Assembly (NCBI RefSeq): GCF_965139335.1
Contig: NZ_CBCSEL010000004.1
DNA: 64,000 bases
Reading direction: 5' to 3' (one strand)
DNA from: Catellicoccus marimammalium
Lineage (GTDB): Bacteria > Bacillota > Bacilli > Lactobacillales > Catellicoccaceae
The translations under genes were made by a program, and so were the position numbers. The notes under the pieces were generated by a model that saw only the letters and a program-made list of their open reading frames with translations, was not told where the DNA came from and ran no database searches. Of the stretch, positions 51,865 through 60,123 are shown one piece after another; position 1 is the stretch's first letter; the number at the start of each line of letters is the position of its first letter.

Positions 51865-52626
51865 ATGAAATTTATTTCTTGGAATGTAAATGGATTACGT
51901 GCCGCAGTGAAAAAAGGATTTTTGGATGTTTTTAACCAATTAGATGCTGACTTCTTTTGTTTACAAGAAACAAAATTACAAGAAGGACAGATTGACCTTC
52001 CTTTAGAAGGATACACACAATATTGGAATTATGCAGAGAAAAAAGGTTATTCAGGTACAGCGATTTTTGCTAAACAACCTGCTCTATCAGTTCAATATGG
52101 CTTAGGAATTGAAGAATTAGATCATGAAGGTCGTTTAATCACTTTAGAATATCCAGAATTTTATTTAGTCACTTGCTACACACCAAATGCACAAAGCGAA
52201 TTAAAACGAATTGATTTTCGTTTACAGTGGGAAGCTGCCTTTCGTGAATATTTACATCAATTGGATGAAAAAAAACCCGTCATTATTTGTGGTGATTTAA
52301 ACGTAGCACACCAAAATATCGACTTAAAAAATTGGCGTCCTAACCGAGGAAAAGCTGGGTTTAGTGATGAAGAACGAAATGCGTTCACTGAATTATTAAA
52401 CACTGGATTTACCGATACTTTCCGTTACTTATATCCAGAAACTACTGGCGTTTATTCTTGGTGGAGTTATCGTTTCCATGCTAGAGAAAATAATGCTGGT
52501 TGGCGAATTGATTATTTCTTGGTTTCTAATCGTTTACAAAAAGATATTCAAGAGGCATGTATTTATACCGATATTTTAGGAAGCGACCATTGTCCAGTAG
52601 GTTTAACCTTAGACCATATCGACTAG
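51865..52626 (+). CDS. exoA: Exodeoxyribonuclease III / AP endonuclease
   Basis: A 253-residue EEP-family nuclease for base-excision repair. Motifs are MKFISWNVNGLRA, CLQETKLQ (catalytic Glu), CGDLNVAHQNID, YSWWSYR and a final GSDHCPVGL (catalytic His). The start at 51865 follows AAAGGAG; the longer frame enters the divergent promoter region. Its terminator is shared with tsaE. The uracil glycosylase gene ung, acting in the same pathway, is nearby. Confidence 0.96.
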   Translation: MKFISWNVNGLRAAVKKGFLDVFNQLDADFFCLQETKLQEGQIDLPLEGYTQYWNYAEKKGYSGTAIFAKQPALSVQYGLGIEELDHEGRLITLEYPEFYLVTCYTPNAQSELKRIDFRLQWEAAFREYLHQLDEKKPVIICGDLNVAHQNIDLKNWRPNRGKAGFSDEERNAFTELLNTGFTDTFRYLYPETTGVYSWWSYRFHARENNAGWRIDYFLVSNRLQKDIQEACIYTDILGSDHCPVGLTLDHID

Positions 52627-52635
52627 CGATATATC

Positions 52636-52665
52636 AAAAAAGAGCGTTAACACGCTCTTTTTTTC
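52636..52665. terminator. Bidirectional terminator between exoA and tsaE
   Basis: AAAGAGCGT and ACGCTCTTT (52639-52660, loop TAAC) are flanked by A and T runs. Confidence 0.9.
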
Positions 52666-52688
52666 TATTATATCTTCAATCGTGTCAC

Positions 52689-53150
52689 CTATCGACACGC
52701 TTCAATTTTTTCTTTCATTGCTTTTAGTTCTGGAGTTTCTGTCCCTTTAATATTCACTGCCAATTCTCGGTCTTCTCCTTGACCTCGACGTAGCTCCAAT
52801 TGCAAATAAGAATCAGGTAACAAATCTACAATTTGTTCTCCCCACTCGATAATACATAGGCCATCTCCTAAAAGATATTCATCCAATCCTAGATCAAACG
52901 CATCTTCTAGACGATAAACATCCATATGATAAAGAGGGATTCTCCCTTCTTCGTATTCACGAATCAGTGTATAGGTAGGACTTTTAATCATGGTGTGAAT
53001 GCCTAATCCTTTTCCAATTCCTTTCGTTAGGGTGGTCTTTCCGGCACCTAAATCTCCTGTCAAAACAATGACTTGTCCAGGAAGTGCTTGTTCACCAATA
53101 ATTTCTCCAATTTTTTCTGTTTCCTCAACGGTTCTTAATTTCACTGTCAT
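52689..53150 (-). CDS. tsaE: tRNA threonylcarbamoyladenosine synthesis ATPase TsaE
   Basis: A 153-residue P-loop ATPase that works with TsaB/TsaD to make t6A in tRNA. The P loop is TGDLGAGKTTLTKGIGKGLGI; SPTYTLIREYEEGRIPLYHMDVYRL and IIEWGEQI follow. The start is the ATG at 53150 with AAGG nine bases upstream. It lies within the 3' end of pta, an overlap of 26 bases. Confidence 0.94.
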   Translation of the reverse strand: MTVKLRTVEETEKIGEIIGEQALPGQVIVLTGDLGAGKTTLTKGIGKGLGIHTMIKSPTYTLIREYEEGRIPLYHMDVYRLEDAFDLGLDEYLLGDGLCIIEWGEQIVDLLPDSYLQLELRRGQGEDRELAVNIKGTETPELKAMKEKIEACR

Positions 53151-54150
53151 TTGCTTCATCCTTATCCATTAATGCTTGCATTGCTGTAATTAAGCTTACT
53201 TTATATACGTCATTCGTGCAAGCACCACGTGATAAATCAGAAATTGGTTTGTTTAAGCCTTGTAAAATAGGTCCAATCGCATCAAAACCACCTAGACGTT
53301 GAGCAATTTTATAACCAATGTTTCCTGATTGTAATTCTGGGAAGACAAAGACTGTACATTTCCCAGCAATTTTAGAATCTGGATATTTTAAATCTGCAAC
53401 CGTCTTATCATAAGCGGCGTCAAATTGAATTTCTCCTTCAAAAATGGCATTTGGATCTTGATTTTTTTCTTTAATAATTTCCAAAGCTTCTTTCACTTTA
53501 TCAACAGCAGGTCCTGAACCTGAACCATTTGTGGAATAACTTAACATAGCCACACGAGGAGGAATTCCTAATGATTCTGCTGTTTTAGCTGTTTCCATTG
53601 CAATTTCTGCCAATAAAGGAGCATCTGGATCCACATTAATCGCACAATCAGAAAATAGATAGCGTTCTTGGTCCCCACGTCCACGTAAAAGTAGAAAAGC
53701 TCCACTGGTTCGTTTTACTCCTGGTTTAGTTTTAATAATTTGTAAGGCGGGACGAACGGTATCTCCTGTTGAGTGTATCGCTCCACTGACCATACCATCT
53801 ACAATGCCCATGTAAGTTAACATTGTACCAAAGTAGTTTACATCTTGAACTAATTCTCTTGCTTCTTCTTTAGTAATTTTACCATTACGACGAGTAAATA
53901 AAGTATCAATCATTTCTTCTAAACGAGGATAAGTTTTTGGATTGATAAATTCAATTTCATCAATTAACACACCACAACGATAAGCAATCGGTTCAATTTC
54001 TTCTTTATCCCCTAATAATACTGGTTGAATTAAGTGTTCTGCTTGTAGACGTGCACAAGCTTTAATAATTCGTTCATCTGTTGCTTCGGGAAAAACTAAG
54101 CGTACATTTTGATCTTTTAATTTCATTTTTAATTGTTCAAAAAAGTCCAT
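53125..54150 (-). CDS. pta: Phosphate acetyltransferase
   Basis: A 341-residue enzyme interconverting acetyl-CoA and acetyl phosphate in the acetate branch of fermentation. Family segments are LVFPEATDERIIKA near the start, MVSGAIHSTGDTVRPALQIIKTKPGVKRTSG, and FPELQSGNIGYKIAQRLGG. It is third in GNAT-ung-pta-tsaE. A cre box upstream of the GNAT gene suggests that CcpA may control this transcript. The acetate kinase gene is not in the window. Confidence 0.95.
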   Translation of the reverse strand: MDFFEQLKMKLKDQNVRLVFPEATDERIIKACARLQAEHLIQPVLLGDKEEIEPIAYRCGVLIDEIEFINPKTYPRLEEMIDTLFTRRNGKITKEEARELVQDVNYFGTMLTYMGIVDGMVSGAIHSTGDTVRPALQIIKTKPGVKRTSGAFLLLRGRGDQERYLFSDCAINVDPDAPLLAEIAMETAKTAESLGIPPRVAMLSYSTNGSGSGPAVDKVKEALEIIKEKNQDPNAIFEGEIQFDAAYDKTVADLKYPDSKIAGKCTVFVFPELQSGNIGYKIAQRLGGFDAIGPILQGLNKPISDLSRGACTNDVYKVSLITAMQALMDKDEANDSEIKNR

Positions 54151-54171
54151 GATTGTTCCTCACTTTATCTC

Positions 54172-54831
54172 TTAATATTCTGGTAATTGCCACTGAATAG
54201 GGACACGTTTACTATCCGCTAATTTTTGATTTGCCTTGGAAAATGGATGTGAACCAAAAAAACCACGGTAGGCAGAAAGTGGACTGGGATGTGGTGTAGC
54301 AATCACATAATGTTTTTCTTCATCAATCAAAGCTCTTTTATTTAACGCTTGCCGACCAAATAAAAGAAAAACAATTGGCTTTTCGGATTGATTCAAAGCT
54401 TCCAATACATGATCAGTAAAAGTTTCCCATCCTTTTTGTTGGTGCGAATTTGCTTCTCCTTTACGTACAGTTAATACTGTATTTAATAATAAAACTCCTT
54501 GTTTAGCCCAAGAAACTAATTCTCCATGAGAAACCGGTTCAATCGCTAAATCTTCATATAATTCCTTATAAATATTTTGTAAAGAAGGAGGAAGTTTTCG
54601 TCCCTTTTGAATCGAAAAACTTAGTCCTTGTGCTTGTCCTTCTCCGTGATAGGGATCTTGTCCTAATAAAACGACTTTTACTTCATCGTAAGGAGTATAA
54701 GCAAAGGCTTGAAAAATTTTTTCTTTTGGTGGAAATACGGAGTAACAACGATATTCTTCTGTTAAATATTGTGCTAACAATTGAAAATACGGTTGTTTCA
54801 TCTCTTCTTGAATAAATGTTGACCAATCCAT
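54172..54831 (-). CDS. ung: Uracil-DNA glycosylase
   Basis: A 219-residue family 1 glycosylase that removes uracil from DNA. Motifs are VVLLGQDPYHGEGQAQGLSFS with the catalytic Asp, LLLNTVLTVRKGEANSH and the His loop TPHPSPLSAYRGFFGSHPFS. It starts two bases after the GNAT stop and is followed by pta, an order common in Lactobacillales. Confidence 0.97.
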   Translation of the reverse strand: MDWSTFIQEEMKQPYFQLLAQYLTEEYRCYSVFPPKEKIFQAFAYTPYDEVKVVLLGQDPYHGEGQAQGLSFSIQKGRKLPPSLQNIYKELYEDLAIEPVSHGELVSWAKQGVLLLNTVLTVRKGEANSHQQKGWETFTDHVLEALNQSEKPIVFLLFGRQALNKRALIDEEKHYVIATPHPSPLSAYRGFFGSHPFSKANQKLADSKRVPIQWQLPEY

Positions 54832-54833
54832 AA

Positions 54834-55400
54834 TTAGTCCTCCGTATAAAAATGCATATAAGCGTAAGGATGATTTGAAATCTCTTTTTCCTTATGGCAA
54901 ATAAAGCCAATGGACTCATATAATTTACGTGCTCGCGGATTTTGAAAATCAACATTTAAAGCTACGGTTGCGTAGCCTTTTTCTCTTGCTACTTCGATTT
55001 GATCTTCAAGCAATCTTGTACCGATTCCTTTTCCACGCCAAGCTGTGTCGACCGACACGCTATCGATATACCAATCTTTTCCTTCACATTCAGACTCCCA
55101 AAATAGAGGCTCAAATGGAATCTTTTCTTCCTCCAATACTTGCGCCCATCCTTGGTCAATGTCTTTTTCTTCTGTTGCTGGATAACCCACTGCTACACCA
55201 ATAATTTTCTTTTCTTCTTCCAAAAGACGAACTCGTTGATAAAAATAGCGATATCCCTCTTTGGTACAAGCTTGACATAAATATTGGAAGACTGATGCCT
55301 CTCCCCATGTCTGTAATAAAGGGAGTTCCATATCTTTAAAAATTGTCATTAAAAGATAAGCATAGGCTGGAATATCCTTTTTTGTTGCTGTTCGAATCAT
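54834..55400 (-). CDS. GNAT-family N-acetyltransferase
   Basis: A 188-residue acetyltransferase. The acetyl-CoA site is visible in IDSVSVDTAWRGKGIGTRLLEDQI (about 125-148), followed by NVDFQNPRARKLYESIGF, a standard GNAT ending. The substrate cannot be named. AAGGAGG precedes the ATG. It is first in the GNAT-ung-pta-tsaE unit and diverges from the CLC gene. Confidence 0.88.
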   Translation of the reverse strand: MIRTATKKDIPAYAYLLMTIFKDMELPLLQTWGEASVFQYLCQACTKEGYRYFYQRVRLLEEEKKIIGVAVGYPATEEKDIDQGWAQVLEEEKIPFEPLFWESECEGKDWYIDSVSVDTAWRGKGIGTRLLEDQIEVAREKGYATVALNVDFQNPRARKLYESIGFICHKEKEISNHPYAYMHFYTED

Positions 55401-55428
55401 TATATTTCCTCCTTATCTGCCCAGTTCT

Positions 55429-55437
55429 ATCATACCA
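55429..55437 (-). promoter_or_regulatory. Extended -10 promoter of GNAT-ung-pta-tsaE
   Basis: The minus strand has TGGTATGAT (55437-55429), 28 bases ahead of the GNAT start codon. The region of the -35 overlaps the cre-like box. Confidence 0.5.
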
Positions 55438-55453
55438 TGAATATTTTTGTTTT

Positions 55454-55467
55454 TGAAACCGTTATCA
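55454..55467 (+). promoter_or_regulatory. cre box (CcpA site) candidate
   Basis: TGAAACCGTTATCA fits the catabolite-responsive element consensus (TGNAANCGNWNNCW) at every fixed position on the plus strand. It overlaps the -35 region of the GNAT-ung-pta promoter and lies about 50 bases upstream of the -10 of the CLC gene. It could repress the first or activate the second; the direction is not decided by sequence. Confidence 0.6.
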
Positions 55468-55501
55468 AATAGAATTTTTGGGTTATTTTAATATTTTCAA
55501 T

Positions 55502-55509
55502 GATATAAT
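55502..55509 (+). promoter_or_regulatory. Extended -10 promoter of the CLC gene
   Basis: TGATATAAT at about 55501-55509 is an extended -10 with consensus hexamer, 28 bases ahead of the start codon. The implied leader is only about 20 bases. Confidence 0.55.
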
Positions 55510-55537
55510 GAAAATAGTGAAAAAGAAAGGAGTTTTT

Positions 55538-56836
55538 ATGAAAAAAAGTATTGAACGTACCTTTGCTAGCATTTGGAATATTTTCTTATATATGCTGCAA
55601 TGGACAATTATCTGTAGTATTATTAGTGTCATCGTTGGTTGTCTTGTAGCCTTTTTCCTTATTACTTTGGAAAAATGTATCGGTATTCGAAATGAGCATA
55701 CATGGATTGTTTTATTTTTACCGGTTGTCGGAGGAATTTTTTCTTACTTATATAATTATCATGGAAAAGGTGCAGGCGGTGGAAATAACTTAGTCATTCG
55801 TGCAGCTTCTGGATCTGATGAATATGTACCTTTGCGTTTGGTACCTTTAACAATGTTCGGAACAATTTTTACTCATTTAACTGGGGGTTCTGTAGGTCGT
55901 GAAGGAACAGCTACGCAAATGGGTGGAACCATTGCTTACCATATCAGTCGTCTTTTTAAAATTACAGAAGTGGAAAAAGAATGGATTATTATGTGTGGGA
56001 TCAGTGCTGGCTTTTCTGCCGTTTTTGGTACTCCTTTAGCAGGAACATTATTTGCTTTAGAAGTCCTTGTTATTGGTCGCATGCGTGTAGAAGCTTTATT
56101 CCCTGTCTTTTTAAGTGGATTTTTAGCAAATATTGTTGCAGAATCCTTCCCTGTGCACCACGCTCATTATGTGATGGGACCTGTGCCAGAATTATCTTTT
56201 ATGTTAATTGTTAAATTAATTATTTGTTGTATTTTCTTTGGCTTTTTAGGTTTTTGCTTTGAAAAAGGCGTTCAATTAGTCAAAGGATTTTATACCAAAC
56301 TATTAAAAAATCCTGTGTTAGTGAATATTGTTGGGGGTATGGTCGTAGTCACTTTAGCGATTATCCTACATACAGGACGTTACTTAAGTTTAAGCTTACC
56401 TATGCTATCTGAAGCTTTTACCGGACAAGCTCATCCTTTAGACTTTTTAGGTAAATTAGTCTTTACTGTTTTAAGTTTAGGAAGTGGATTCCAAGGGGGA
56501 GAAGTGACTCCTTTATTTGGGATTGGTGCTACTGCAGGAAGTTTCTTAAATCAATGGATGGATTTACCGATTGGCTTTATGGCAGCTATTGGTTTTGTTG
56601 GCGTGTTTGCGGCCGCAACGAATACTCCTATTACTTGTTTTGTTATGGGAATTGAATTATTCGGTGCGCAAGGAGCAACTTACTTATTATTCGTTACTAT
56701 TTTAAGTTATATGCTTTCTGGTCATAATGGAATCTATACTTCTCAAAAATTAATTCGTCCTAAATATTGGATTGGCCAATCGATTTTGCCTTTAAAACAA
56801 AAGAAAAATTGCCATGTCGAAGAGAAAATAAAATAA
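55538..56836 (+). CDS. CLC-type anion transporter, fluoride-exporter (CLC-F) type
   Basis: A 432-residue CLC protein with about ten hydrophobic helices. Instead of the chloride-selective GSGIP motif it has GGNNLVI (81-87), and instead of GREGP it has GREGT (120-124, gating glutamate Glu122). The third motif reads GSGFQGGEVTP (315-325). GREGT/GREGV and an NN-type first motif are hallmarks of CLC-F fluoride/proton antiporters, so I favour fluoride export over chloride transport. The start at 55538 follows AAAGGAG. No fluoride riboswitch fits in the short leader. Confidence 0.8.
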   Translation: MKKSIERTFASIWNIFLYMLQWTIICSIISVIVGCLVAFFLITLEKCIGIRNEHTWIVLFLPVVGGIFSYLYNYHGKGAGGGNNLVIRAASGSDEYVPLRLVPLTMFGTIFTHLTGGSVGREGTATQMGGTIAYHISRLFKITEVEKEWIIMCGISAGFSAVFGTPLAGTLFALEVLVIGRMRVEALFPVFLSGFLANIVAESFPVHHAHYVMGPVPELSFMLIVKLIICCIFFGFLGFCFEKGVQLVKGFYTKLLKNPVLVNIVGGMVVVTLAIILHTGRYLSLSLPMLSEAFTGQAHPLDFLGKLVFTVLSLGSGFQGGEVTPLFGIGATAGSFLNQWMDLPIGFMAAIGFVGVFAAATNTPITCFVMGIELFGAQGATYLLFVTILSYMLSGHNGIYTSQKLIRPKYWIGQSILPLKQKKNCHVEEKIK

Positions 56837-56839
56837 AAC

Positions 56840-56873
56840 AAAAAGAAGCTCCCAAAATTGGGAGCTTCTTTTA
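56840..56873. terminator. Bidirectional terminator between the CLC gene and ldh
   Basis: AAGAAGCTCCCA and TGGGAGCTTCTT (56843-56870) are flanked by A and T runs and serve the two convergent genes. Confidence 0.92.
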
Positions 56874-56889
56874 TATAGATAGACACAAA

Positions 56890-57834
56890 TTAACGAACTG
56901 AATCTAATACTTCACGTAATTCTGAAGCTGATTTATGTAATTGTGCTTTTTCTTCATCAGTGATGTGTAATTCAACAATACGTTCAACACCGTTTTCAGT
57001 AACGATTGCTGGAATACCTGTGTAGATATCTTCTAATCCGTATTGACCTTCGAAGTATGCAGATACTGGTAAGATTGCATGTTCGTCGTTTAAGATTGCT
57101 TTAACAACACGAGCAGTACTTAAACCGATACCGAAGTTTGTGTAACCTTTACGGTCGATGATGTAGTAAGCTGCATCACGTACAGCAACGTACATTTCAT
57201 CTAAGTCTTCTTTAGTGATTCCTTCGCCGTCTTCGATCATTTGCATGATTGGTTTACCACCAACTGTAGCGTGTGACCAAACTGCTGTTTCTGAATCTCC
57301 GTGTTCACCAATGATGAATGCAGAAACATCACGAGGATCTACGTTTAATTTGTTAGCAACTTGCATACGTAAACGAGTTGAGTCTAAAGATGTACCTGTA
57401 CCTACTACACGGTTTTGAGGTAATCCTGATTCTTGCCATGCAACGTAAGTTAAAACGTCTACTGGGTTTGAAGCGATTACTAATACGCCGTCGAATCCTG
57501 AATCCATTACTGAACGGATAACAGATTTCATAATTTTAGCGTTTGTATCTACTAATTCTAAACGAGTTTGACCAGGTTTTTGGTTGATACCAGCAGTTAC
57601 GATAACTACATCTGCATCTTTACATTCTGAGTAGTCTCCACTTTTCACGCGGCAGTTTCCGTTTGTGTAAGTAACGCCGTCGAATAAGTCGCGAGCTTCA
57701 CCTTCTGCTTTGTCTTCGTTTAAGTCTACTAAGACCATTTCATTTAAGATATTTTGGTTTAAGATAGAGTACGCAATACCAGTTCCTACGAAACCAGTTC
57801 CTACGATAACTCCTTTTCTTGAAGTTTTTTTCAT
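56890..57834 (-). CDS. ldh: L-lactate dehydrogenase
   Basis: A 314-residue NAD-dependent enzyme reducing pyruvate to L-lactate, the main fermentation end step. The Rossmann motif is IVGTGFVGTGIAYSIL, the Asp selecting NADH is in LVDLNEDKAEGEA, GTGTSLDSTRLRMQVA covers the active-site loop, and IIGEHGDSETAVWS holds the catalytic His. The ATG at 57834 follows GAGGTGA; the longer frame lies in the leader. A good promoter and a 75-base leader precede it. Codons look optimised, as for a highly expressed gene. Confidence 0.97.
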   Translation of the reverse strand: MKKTSRKGVIVGTGFVGTGIAYSILNQNILNEMVLVDLNEDKAEGEARDLFDGVTYTNGNCRVKSGDYSECKDADVVIVTAGINQKPGQTRLELVDTNAKIMKSVIRSVMDSGFDGVLVIASNPVDVLTYVAWQESGLPQNRVVGTGTSLDSTRLRMQVANKLNVDPRDVSAFIIGEHGDSETAVWSHATVGGKPIMQMIEDGEGITKEDLDEMYVAVRDAAYYIIDRKGYTNFGIGLSTARVVKAILNDEHAILPVSAYFEGQYGLEDIYTGIPAIVTENGVERIVELHITDEEKAQLHKSASELREVLDSVR

Positions 57835-57917
57835 TTCAGTCACCTCAAAATTTTGTTTTATTTTGAAAAAGTTACAACCTCTTTGAAAATGATTTTGCAA
57901 CTCTCAATTACATTTAC

Positions 57918-57946
57918 ATTTTATCACTTTTCTTTTCACTTGTCAT
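57918..57946 (-). promoter_or_regulatory. Promoter of ldh
   Basis: A -35 ATGACA (57946-57941) and an extended -10 TGATAAAAT (hexamer 57923-57918) are spaced by 17 bases. An imperfect inverted repeat (TTGCAAAAT then ATTTTCAA, about 57900-57883) follows in the leader. Confidence 0.65.
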
Positions 57947-58000
57947 CGACTTTTTGCAAACCTTTTCCAAGATATTTTCTTTATTTTGAAAATGAATCGC

Positions 58001-58030
58001 AAAAGAAAAAGAGAGGATTTCTCCTCTCTA
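58001..58030 (-). terminator. Intrinsic terminator after folT
   Basis: AGAGAGGA and TCCTCTCT (58010-58029, loop of 4) overlap the folT stop codon and are followed on the minus strand by TTTTTC. Confidence 0.85.
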
Positions 58031-58546
58031 TCCATCTATTTCTTTACGCCAACGTGCTAGTGGTAAGCGACGTAAAATTAAATCTAACGCAATAATTTCT
58101 AGTGGTACAGTAATACATTGTTTTAAAATACGCACCGGCATAATGGCTAATAAAGGCATATGATACATCATATAAAGCCAAATTGGTGTCAAAATTAAAC
58201 GCACAATGACTGCATTTAAAATTACTGCCCAAGCAATATTGGACCATTTTACTTCTCTTTTTCCTAAAAAGTACCCATAAATAACCCCAGTAATTAAGGC
58301 ATTTAGAGTAAATCCAAAGAAAAATTGTGCTTTTGGAGCAATCCACATCCCAATAAAATCTGCAGCTACCGTAGCTACAGGTGTCCAAATTGGACCGAAT
58401 AAAGCTCCAGTGATCGCTTCTGGAATAAAAGTAAAACTAAACTTCAAAAATTCCGTTTCAATCGAAATAAATCGACTAAAAATGACCATGATGGCCACTA
58501 ATAGAGCCAGTAAGACGATCTTTTTTGTTCTTTTTTTTGTTTTCAT
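58028..58546 (-). CDS. folT: Folate ECF transporter S component
   Basis: A 172-residue membrane protein with six predicted spans. The segments FSRFISIETEFLKFSFTFIPEAITGALFGP and VATVAADFIGMWI match the folate-binding FolT group of ECF S components. The start at 58546 follows AGGGGGA; the longer frame enters the riboswitch region. Upstream lies a THF-riboswitch-like leader, which supports the folate assignment. The shared ECF module (EcfA/A/T) is elsewhere. Confidence 0.85.
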   Translation of the reverse strand: MKTKKRTKKIVLLALLVAIMVIFSRFISIETEFLKFSFTFIPEAITGALFGPIWTPVATVAADFIGMWIAPKAQFFFGFTLNALITGVIYGYFLGKREVKWSNIAWAVILNAVIVRLILTPIWLYMMYHMPLLAIMPVRILKQCITVPLEIIALDLILRRLPLARWRKEIDG

Positions 58547-58551
58547 TGTAA

Positions 58552-58663
58552 TCCCCCTTATCGGGCTCACAAATGTGTGAATGCGAAAAAGAATCGCAAA
58601 TTTTCATTTTTCGTTCCAAAACTTCATTCGTTATTTTGGACACTTAACGCTCTTTTTCTACCC
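58552..58663 (-). promoter_or_regulatory. THF riboswitch candidate upstream of folT
   Basis: The minus-strand leader contains GGGUAG (58663-58658), AGCGUUAAGUGU, a hairpin (CCAAAA ... UUUUGG), AACGAA, and then UUUUUCGCAUUC. These reproduce in order the conserved GUAG, GCGUUAAGUG, AACGAA and GCAUYC blocks of the tetrahydrofolate riboswitch; AAAAAG can pair with CUUUUU as P2. A GCCC (58566-58563) can pair either with the 5' GGG or with the GGGGG ribosome binding site, a simple translational switch. An extra UCACA/UGUGA hairpin before GCCC is atypical. Confidence 0.6.
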
Positions 58664-58668
58664 TTAAT

Positions 58669-59553
58669 TTAATTTTGCTTACATTCTAACATATGATTTG
58701 CTAAGGAAGCAAACTCCTCAATGGATAATGTTTCTCCTCGACGTTTTGGATCAATTTCTGCTAAAGATAAGCTTTGTTCTAACCAAGCTTTCGTCGCTTC
58801 ATCTTTACCAAAAGTATGTAATAAATTATTCCATAACGTTTTACGACGCAATTGGAAAGCAGCCTTCACTACTTTGAAGAAAAAGTCCTCATCTTTAACT
58901 TCTACTAACGGCTGTTGACGACGTTCTAATTTCAAAATCGCAGAATCGACATTTGGTTGAGGTACAAACGCTGTTTTTGGCACAATAAAAGCAATACTTG
59001 CTTCCATATAATATTGCACTGCAATCGATAATGAACCATAAGCTTTTGATTTTGGTTTAGCTTGGATTCTTTCTGCTACTTCTTTTTGCATCATTACAAC
59101 CATTTTTTCTACTGGTAAATCCGACTCTAAAAAATGCATCATAATTGGCGTTGTAATATAGTAAGGAAGATTTGCGACCACTTGAATCGGTTTTTCTAAA
59201 TCAAATACTTGACTGGCAATTTCTCGCAAATTCACTTTTAATACATCTTCGTTTACTACAGTGACATTATCATAAGGAGCTAAGGTTTCTTCTAAAATCG
59301 GTAATAAACGACCATCAATTTCAAAAGCAAGTACTTCTCCTCCAGAACGAGCTAAATGTTCTGTTAATGCACCAATTCCTGGACCAACTTCTATAATTTG
59401 ACTCTCTTTATTTAGCTCTGCCGTAGCGGCGATATGGCGTAAAATATTAGGTTCGGTTAAAAAGTTTTGTCCTAGACTTTTTTTGAATGAAAATCCATGA
59501 CGTTGTAAAATTTCTTTTGTTCTAGAAGGACTGGCAATATCCTTTTCTATCAT
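58669..59553 (-). CDS. ksgA: 16S rRNA dimethyladenosine transferase KsgA
   Basis: A 294-residue enzyme that dimethylates two adenines near the 3' end of 16S rRNA. Motifs are KKSLGQNFLTEPNIL, the SAM site IEVGPGIGALTEHLA, VVANLPYYITTPIMM (catalytic NLPY) and QPNVDSAILKLERR. AAGGAGAAG precedes the ATG. It follows rnmV by 12 bases, the usual tatD-rnmV-ksgA order. Its stop lies five bases before the folT riboswitch. Confidence 0.96.
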   Translation of the reverse strand: MIEKDIASPSRTKEILQRHGFSFKKSLGQNFLTEPNILRHIAATAELNKESQIIEVGPGIGALTEHLARSGGEVLAFEIDGRLLPILEETLAPYDNVTVVNEDVLKVNLREIASQVFDLEKPIQVVANLPYYITTPIMMHFLESDLPVEKMVVMMQKEVAERIQAKPKSKAYGSLSIAVQYYMEASIAFIVPKTAFVPQPNVDSAILKLERRQQPLVEVKDEDFFFKVVKAAFQLRRKTLWNNLLHTFGKDEATKAWLEQSLSLAEIDPKRRGETLSIEEFASLANHMLECKQN

Positions 59554-59565
59554 TCTTCTTCTCCT

Positions 59566-60123
59566 TTAATTTTCTATTTTTTCATATTGTATCATGACTG
59601 CTTCAATTTGTTCTGTAGTAATTCCAAACATCGCAAGTCTTTTTTGTAATTGTTTTCCATTAGTATATCCAATATGCAATGCTTCTCCTAAATACGCACG
59701 TCTTTTCTTCGCATCACTTCCAGCTAATAAACCAAAAGCTTGTAGAAAAGAGCGTGGGATAGATGCCTTCTCCTTGCGACACGGTGTCGACACACCTTCC
59801 AAAGCAGCTAAAATCGCTTCATCACTCGCATGCTCTACTCCTAGACTTCCTTTATGTGCAGGGGCAGCTTCTTTTTTACTTAAAAAAGCATGCTTTACTT
59901 GAGGAAAGTGTTGGGTAATGGTAGTACGAATCTTTTCACCAGAAAAATCTGGATCGGTAAAGACAATGACTCCTCGTTGCTCTATTGCTTTTTCAATTAA
60001 AGAAAACACTGCTTCATCGATTGCTGAACCATGAGTTTCAATGCAATCTGCTTTTACCACTTGTTGGACACGAATAATATCATCGCGCCCTTCTACCACG
60101 ATTAACTCTTTGATTTCTTTCAT
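59566..60123 (-). CDS. rnmV: Ribonuclease M5
   Basis: A 185-residue Toprim nuclease that matures 5S rRNA. The Toprim motifs are IVVEGRDD (catalytic Glu, about 9-16) and VIVFTDPDFSGEKIR (the DxD pair). The C-terminal part (RRAYLGEALHIGYTNGKQLQKRLAMFG) is typical. Its ATG overlaps the tatD stop as ATGA. Confidence 0.95.
   Translation of the reverse strand: MKEIKELIVVEGRDDIIRVQQVVKADCIETHGSAIDEAVFSLIEKAIEQRGVIVFTDPDFSGEKIRTTITQHFPQVKHAFLSKKEAAPAHKGSLGVEHASDEAILAALEGVSTPCRKEKASIPRSFLQAFGLLAGSDAKKRRAYLGEALHIGYTNGKQLQKRLAMFGITTEQIEAVMIQYEKIEN

Noticed and set aside
52675..52700. GTGTCG/CGACAC-type palindromes here and near 55045, 59785 and 62755
   Set aside because: The sites differ in spacing and sequence, lie mostly inside genes and show no consistent context; chance occurrence is the simpler view.
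55401..55537. Fluoride riboswitch ahead of the CLC gene
   Set aside because: The conserved riboswitch blocks are absent and the leader after the -10 is too short.
58044..58388. Minus-strand frame of 114 codons inside folT
   Set aside because: It is an out-of-frame shadow of folT with no start signal; its Cys/Tyr-rich composition is typical of a shifted membrane-protein frame.
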